Below, one piece after another: positions 60,986-64,000 of a stretch of 64,000 bases of DNA. The notes beneath the pieces are model-generated. The model made no database searches. It saw only the letters and a program-made list of their open reading frames with translations, and was not told where the DNA came from. Within the stretch, counting starts at the first letter, position 1, and every line of letters begins with the position of its first letter. A program made the translations under genes and the position numbers. Source of the stretch: DATKWD01 sp035529695 (GTDB taxonomy: Bacteria > Actinomycetota > Acidimicrobiia > Acidimicrobiales > Salinilacustritrichaceae); contig DATKWD010000092.1 of NCBI GenBank assembly GCA_035529695.1, positions 111,256 through 175,255 on the forward strand, written 5' to 3'.

Positions 60986-63349
60986 TCAGCGTGGCCGCTC
61001 GGCCACAACGAGGTCCTGGACGATCTGGCCGTCTGCTTCGACGGTTTGTGTGAAGAACGTGGCCCGGCCGGGGTCGCCATCGCTGTCGAAGATCAAGGTC
61101 GGCAGGAAGCCTTCGTAGCTGATGTCGACCCCCTCCCCGATCAACTCTACGCAGTCTGCGTAGGACCGACACTTCGTGCCGACGTCGCCCGTGACGGCGC
61201 CGAGTCGGCTGGCGATCTGGGCGGGATCGTCGGTTGATCCCGACTCGGCCGCGAGGGCGGCGATCACGACGGCGTCGTAGGCCTCGGGCGTGTAGAGCCC
61301 CACCACCCCTTGATCGGAGACTCGCGAGGCCAGCTCCGAAGGAAGGCCCGCGCCCGGGGCGATCATCGAGAGGCCGACGAGGTCGGCCGTCCGGTCAGGC
61401 AGATCGTTCAGCACGGACGCGAGGTCGACTTCGACCAGGACGATCTTGTTGGCGGGTACGCCCAGGTCGACCAGGTCGGAGATGTCGGTGAAGGGATTGT
61501 CAGCAGACAAGACCACCGTGCCGACCTCTGCAGGGTCGATCTCCCCCACGGCATCGACGGACTCGAACGACGAACCGATTCGGCCGGCCTGATCTTCGAG
61601 GTCGCCACGGAGCTCGGCGGAGAAGTCTCCTCCTGCATCGATGAGCGTGACGCGACCCTCGACGCCGACGTCTTCGACGATGAGCCGGGCCTCGTCGCCA
61701 GTCGTCCCTATCGTTCTGTAGAACAGATTGTCGTCGTCGAGCGCTGCCAGGTCGGTTGCGGTGGCCGACGCAGAGATGGTCAGCATGCACTGCTCGCTGA
61801 GCGACGGCGCGATCGCACGGGTCATCGAACTGGTGGTCGGGCCGATCACGAGGTCGGCGTCGTCGCCGTCCAAGCGGCTGAAGGCGCTCACACCGGTTGC
61901 GTCGGCGTCGCCGCTGTCGACAACCGTCGCCTCGATCGGCCTGCCGAGCACCCCGCCGGCCTCGTTGATGTCCTCGATGGCGAGAAGCGCGCCGCTCTCG
62001 ATTCCGGTCAGATCGGATTTCACCCCGGTCTTCGACGCCGCTACGCCCACCGAGAAGGTGCCGTCGGTGCTGTTTGGCACGCAGAGAGGCACCCCCGTTG
62101 CCTGTGCGTCTTCTCCTCCGTCCCCGAGGGTCGTGACAACCGTGGCGATGACGACGACGGCGATCAGGGCCGCCGCGCCAATCAACAGCGGTGCTCGGCG
62201 CGAGCTGCGCCGGTTCTCGTCGGCGGCGTCCGCCCGGGTCGGCGAGACGGGTGGCGGCACGACGGGTGGGGTGGTCGGAGAGGGCGTGGAAGCTTCGAGC
62301 ATCGCCTTCCGTGCCGCGCCGCGTGCGATCGCGTTCTTCGGGTCGGCATCGACGGCGACCGGTCTCGCGAGTGCGCTCGTCACGTGCTGAGCGACGAGCG
62401 GGACCCGTGATGATCCGCCGACCAGCAGCACCGAGTGCAGATCCGTCGGATCGAGACCGGCGCCCGCGACGGCTCGTTGCAGACTCCGCACGCTCTCGTC
62501 GAGAGACGGGCCGATCAACTCCTCGAACTCGGCACGAGTGACCCGGATCGCCGTCGCTCGTGCGCCCGGAACGAACACCGGAACCGTCGCGTCGGTGCTC
62601 GTCGACAAGGTGATCTTCGCCTCGACGCACGCACGTCGGAGCTGGTGCATCGCCGCAATCGTCGATGTGTCGTCGGGATCGAGATGGTCCAGACCTGCTT
62701 GCTCGGCGACGAGATTGAGCAGCGCAGCATCGAAGTCAAGGCCGCCGAGGTGGTCCACCCCCTCAGGCGATCCGAGGAACGTGAAGTGATCACCGTCACG
62801 ACGGAGAATCGCGGCGTCGAAGGTGCCGCCGCCGAGGTCGTACACCGCGATGCTCGAGCCGTCAGGAACCGGCGCGCGGTTCGCGTAGTCGATGGCGGCA
62901 GCCTCGGGCTCGGTGAGGAACTCGAGCGCTGCGGCGCCGCACTCGCTTCGTGCCATCTGCACGAACAGTTCGCGCCGATACTCGCCCCAGTTCGCCGGAT
63001 GTGTCAGCGCGATGTGGCTCGGGGGACCGCCCTCACGTTCTGAGACGGCGGCCAGGACCCCTGCCAACAGCCTGCCCAACAGCAGGTGCGGCGCGTATGG
63101 CGAGCCGTTGACGAGCACCGGAGCGGGGTCGCCGATCCGCCGCTTGAACTCACGCGCGCTCGCAACCGGACTCGCGCCTGACCGCTGATCAGCGACTTCG
63201 CCGATGAGAAAGGTGCCTTCTTCGAGCAGGACCACCGACGGGATCGCCGCGGCGGCCGAACCAAGGTTGAACATCTCGACGACACCGTCGCGGGCAACGG
63301 CCGCCGCGGTGAACGTGGTGCCCAGATCGACCCCCAGCCCATACGTCAC
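60986..63349 (-). CDS. Hsp70-transmembrane-periplasmic-binding-protein fusion
   Basis: A 787-residue protein in three parts. Residues 1-350 form an Hsp70/DnaK-type actin-fold ATPase: phosphate-1 GVDLGTTFT (6-14), phosphate-2 VYDLGGGTFD (169-178), LTHPANW, TEPEAAAIDYA and LLVGGSSRVPLV (308-319), and the adenosine motif DPKNAIARGAA. The Hsp70 substrate-binding domain is absent. A Pro-rich linker (355-370), a basic stretch RRSSRR and one membrane segment (386-408) follow. Residues 430-787 are a type-1 periplasmic-binding domain (Leu/Ile/Val-binding type): SGALLAIEDINEAGGVLGRP, DLVIGPTTSSMTRAIAPS and LTISASATATDL. Positive-inside rules put the ATPase in the cytoplasm and the binding domain outside. 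GTG at 63349 is preferred; GTG at 63367 is in frame. Confidence 0.85.
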   Translation of the reverse strand: MTYGLGVDLGTTFTAAAVARDGVVEMFNLGSAAAAIPSVVLLEEGTFLIGEVADQRSGASPVASAREFKRRIGDPAPVLVNGSPYAPHLLLGRLLAGVLAAVSEREGGPPSHIALTHPANWGEYRRELFVQMARSECGAAALEFLTEPEAAAIDYANRAPVPDGSSIAVYDLGGGTFDAAILRRDGDHFTFLGSPEGVDHLGGLDFDAALLNLVAEQAGLDHLDPDDTSTIAAMHQLRRACVEAKITLSTSTDATVPVFVPGARATAIRVTRAEFEELIGPSLDESVRSLQRAVAGAGLDPTDLHSVLLVGGSSRVPLVAQHVTSALARPVAVDADPKNAIARGAARKAMLEASTPSPTTPPVVPPPVSPTRADAADENRRSSRRAPLLIGAAALIAVVVIATVVTTLGDGGEDAQATGVPLCVPNSTDGTFSVGVAASKTGVKSDLTGIESGALLAIEDINEAGGVLGRPIEATVVDSGDADATGVSAFSRLDGDDADLVIGPTTSSMTRAIAPSLSEQCMLTISASATATDLAALDDDNLFYRTIGTTGDEARLIVEDVGVEGRVTLIDAGGDFSAELRGDLEDQAGRIGSSFESVDAVGEIDPAEVGTVVLSADNPFTDISDLVDLGVPANKIVLVEVDLASVLNDLPDRTADLVGLSMIAPGAGLPSELASRVSDQGVVGLYTPEAYDAVVIAALAAESGSTDDPAQIASRLGAVTGDVGTKCRSYADCVELIGEGVDISYEGFLPTLIFDSDGDPGRATFFTQTVEADGQIVQDLVVAERPR

Positions 63350-63355
63350 GCGCGA

Positions 63356-63361
63356 ACAATG
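63356..63361 (-). promoter_or_regulatory. possible -10 box before the Hsp70-PBP gene
   Basis: CATTGT (minus strand), 6 bases before the GTG at 63349; weaker match than the TANNNT boxes. Confidence 0.25.
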
Positions 63362-63426
63362 ACACACTTCTCGGAGCGGTCTACTCCGAGGTGGTGGCTC
63401 GCCCCACGAAGCGTGCCGTGGGCCGG

Positions 63427-63432
63427 TACGGT
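63427..63432 (+). promoter_or_regulatory. -10 box of a likely leaderless promoter
   Basis: TACGGT, 7 bases before the GTG of the VOC gene; same hexamer as before the SDR at 13758. Confidence 0.4.
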
Positions 63433-63439
63433 CGCAGCC

Positions 63440-63850
63440 GTGGAGCTCGGTGCGTTCTCGATCAGCATCCCGGTCACTGACCTGGCGAGGTCACGTGCGT
63501 ACTACGAGGCATTCGGGTTCGAGGTGGCCGGTGGCGACGAGGAGGAGCAGTGGCTCATCCTTCGCAACCAGCAGACCACCATCGGACTCTTCGCATTCGA
63601 GGGGATGGACTTCACCGAGCCGATGCTCACGTTCAATCCGGGTCTGGGTCAGGACATGTCGAACCCCGAGACCTTCACCGACATCCGAGAGATCCGCGAG
63701 CGATTGCTCGGTGCCGGTGCCGGGGTCGAGATCGACACCGACCTCGACCCCGACGAGACCGGCCCCGCATCGCTCGGCCTGCACGACCCCGACGGGCACC
63801 CGATCCTCATCGATCAGTTCCGACCTGCGCCCGGGTCCGGCAGCGCCTGA
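63440..63850 (+). CDS. VOC/glyoxalase-family protein
   Basis: A 136-residue vicinal-oxygen-chelate protein with two beta-alpha-beta-beta-beta repeats. FSISIPVTDLARSRAYYEAFGFEV opens the fold, and LGLHDPDGHPILIDQF holds late residues of the metal site. Some metal ligands are not clear, so catalysis is uncertain; binding of a small molecule is possible. The GTG at 63440 is chosen because of the nearby -10 box and homology. It is divergent from the Hsp70-PBP gene. Confidence 0.8.
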   Translation: MELGAFSISIPVTDLARSRAYYEAFGFEVAGGDEEEQWLILRNQQTTIGLFAFEGMDFTEPMLTFNPGLGQDMSNPETFTDIREIRERLLGAGAGVEIDTDLDPDETGPASLGLHDPDGHPILIDQFRPAPGSGSA

Positions 63851-63855
63851 GCTCG

Positions 63856-64000
63856 TTGGACCTGGTCTTCCGCAACGCCCGGGTCGTCGACGGCACCGGA
63901 GGTCCCGAGCGAACGATCGACGTCGCGATCGACGGTGATCGGATCGCGTTTGTCGGCGAGGTCCCGGATCGTGGGGGCATCGAGGTCGACGCCACCGGCC
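63856..64000 (+). CDS. N-acyl-D-amino-acid deacylase-like amidohydrolase, partial
   Basis: Forty-eight codons from a TTG start at 63856 to the window edge. The protein begins LDLVFRNARVVDGTGGPE and continues IAFVGEVPDR, matching the N-terminus of the amidohydrolase at 16796-18520. The rest lies beyond the window. It follows the VOC gene by 5 bases. Confidence 0.7.
   Translation, partial: MDLVFRNARVVDGTGGPERTIDVAIDGDRIAFVGEVPDRGGIEVDATG

Overview
The window is gene-dense, GC-rich DNA with the codon use and start-codon habits of a free-living actinobacterium: many GTG and TTG starts, short intergenic gaps, and a LigB-type ATP-dependent DNA ligase. F420-type (LLM) oxidoreductases and a large stock of acyl-CoA genes also fit. 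The best guess is an Acidimicrobiia/Ilumatobacter-like lineage; this is inferred from gene content, since no rRNA or marker phylogeny is present. No rRNA, tRNA, CRISPR array, phage or transposase gene was seen.

Layout. 0-11.5 kb: a possible structured RNA, a lipoprotein, helicase HrpA, an ABC exporter, a LysR regulator divergent from an inositol-phosphate synthase, a DUF2254 membrane protein and an APH-fold kinase. 11.5-13.2 kb: a zinc-ribbon protein and a diacylglycerol-kinase-like gene, bracketed by two copies of a 49-bp palindromic repeat, the second abutting a broken lipoprotein gene. 13.2-28.6 kb: a cupredoxin, then lipid and xenobiotic catabolism (SDRs, acyl-CoA dehydrogenases, acyl-CoA ligase, amidohydrolase, hydrolase, APH-like kinase, LLM monooxygenase), interrupted by a decayed flippase-like pseudogene, the DNA ligase and a WXG100-like protein pair. 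28.7-32.5 kb: a three-gene unit of a tiny DPxSGS membrane protein, a methyltransferase and a membrane sulfatase-like protein. 32.5-43.6 kb: two acyl-CoA ligases, prolyl oligopeptidase, a PLP decarboxylase, a large YbhN-like membrane protein with a kinase-like middle, a beta-lactamase-fold hydrolase and ArfB. 43.7-48.2 kb: a heme-type membrane reductase, ApbE and two exported low-complexity proteins, divergent from a two-component system. 48.2-53.4 kb: TypA, a second cupredoxin, a DUF1996 remnant, a HAD phosphatase, RidA and a DUF559-type nuclease bracketed by two more copies of the 49-bp repeat. 53.4-58.5 kb: acyl-CoA ligase plus SDR, a headless CCA-enzyme HD protein, an LLM oxidoreductase and DUF1990. 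58.5-64 kb: a HerA-like ATPase downstream of an Hsp70-transmembrane-periplasmic-binding-protein fusion, a VOC protein and the start of an amidohydrolase.

The most unusual items are the Hsp70/type-1 periplasmic-binding-protein fusion (60986-63349), the four-copy 49-bp palindromic repeat family that sits just after stop codons and brackets two short cassettes, and the DPxSGS/methyltransferase/sulfatase unit. About fifteen genes carry a TANNNT box 6-9 bases before the start codon, which suggests widespread leaderless transcription. The acyl-CoA ligases, acyl-CoA dehydrogenases, SDRs and LLM enzymes together suggest breakdown of lipids, sterol-like or aromatic compounds, but no single complete pathway can be read from the window.
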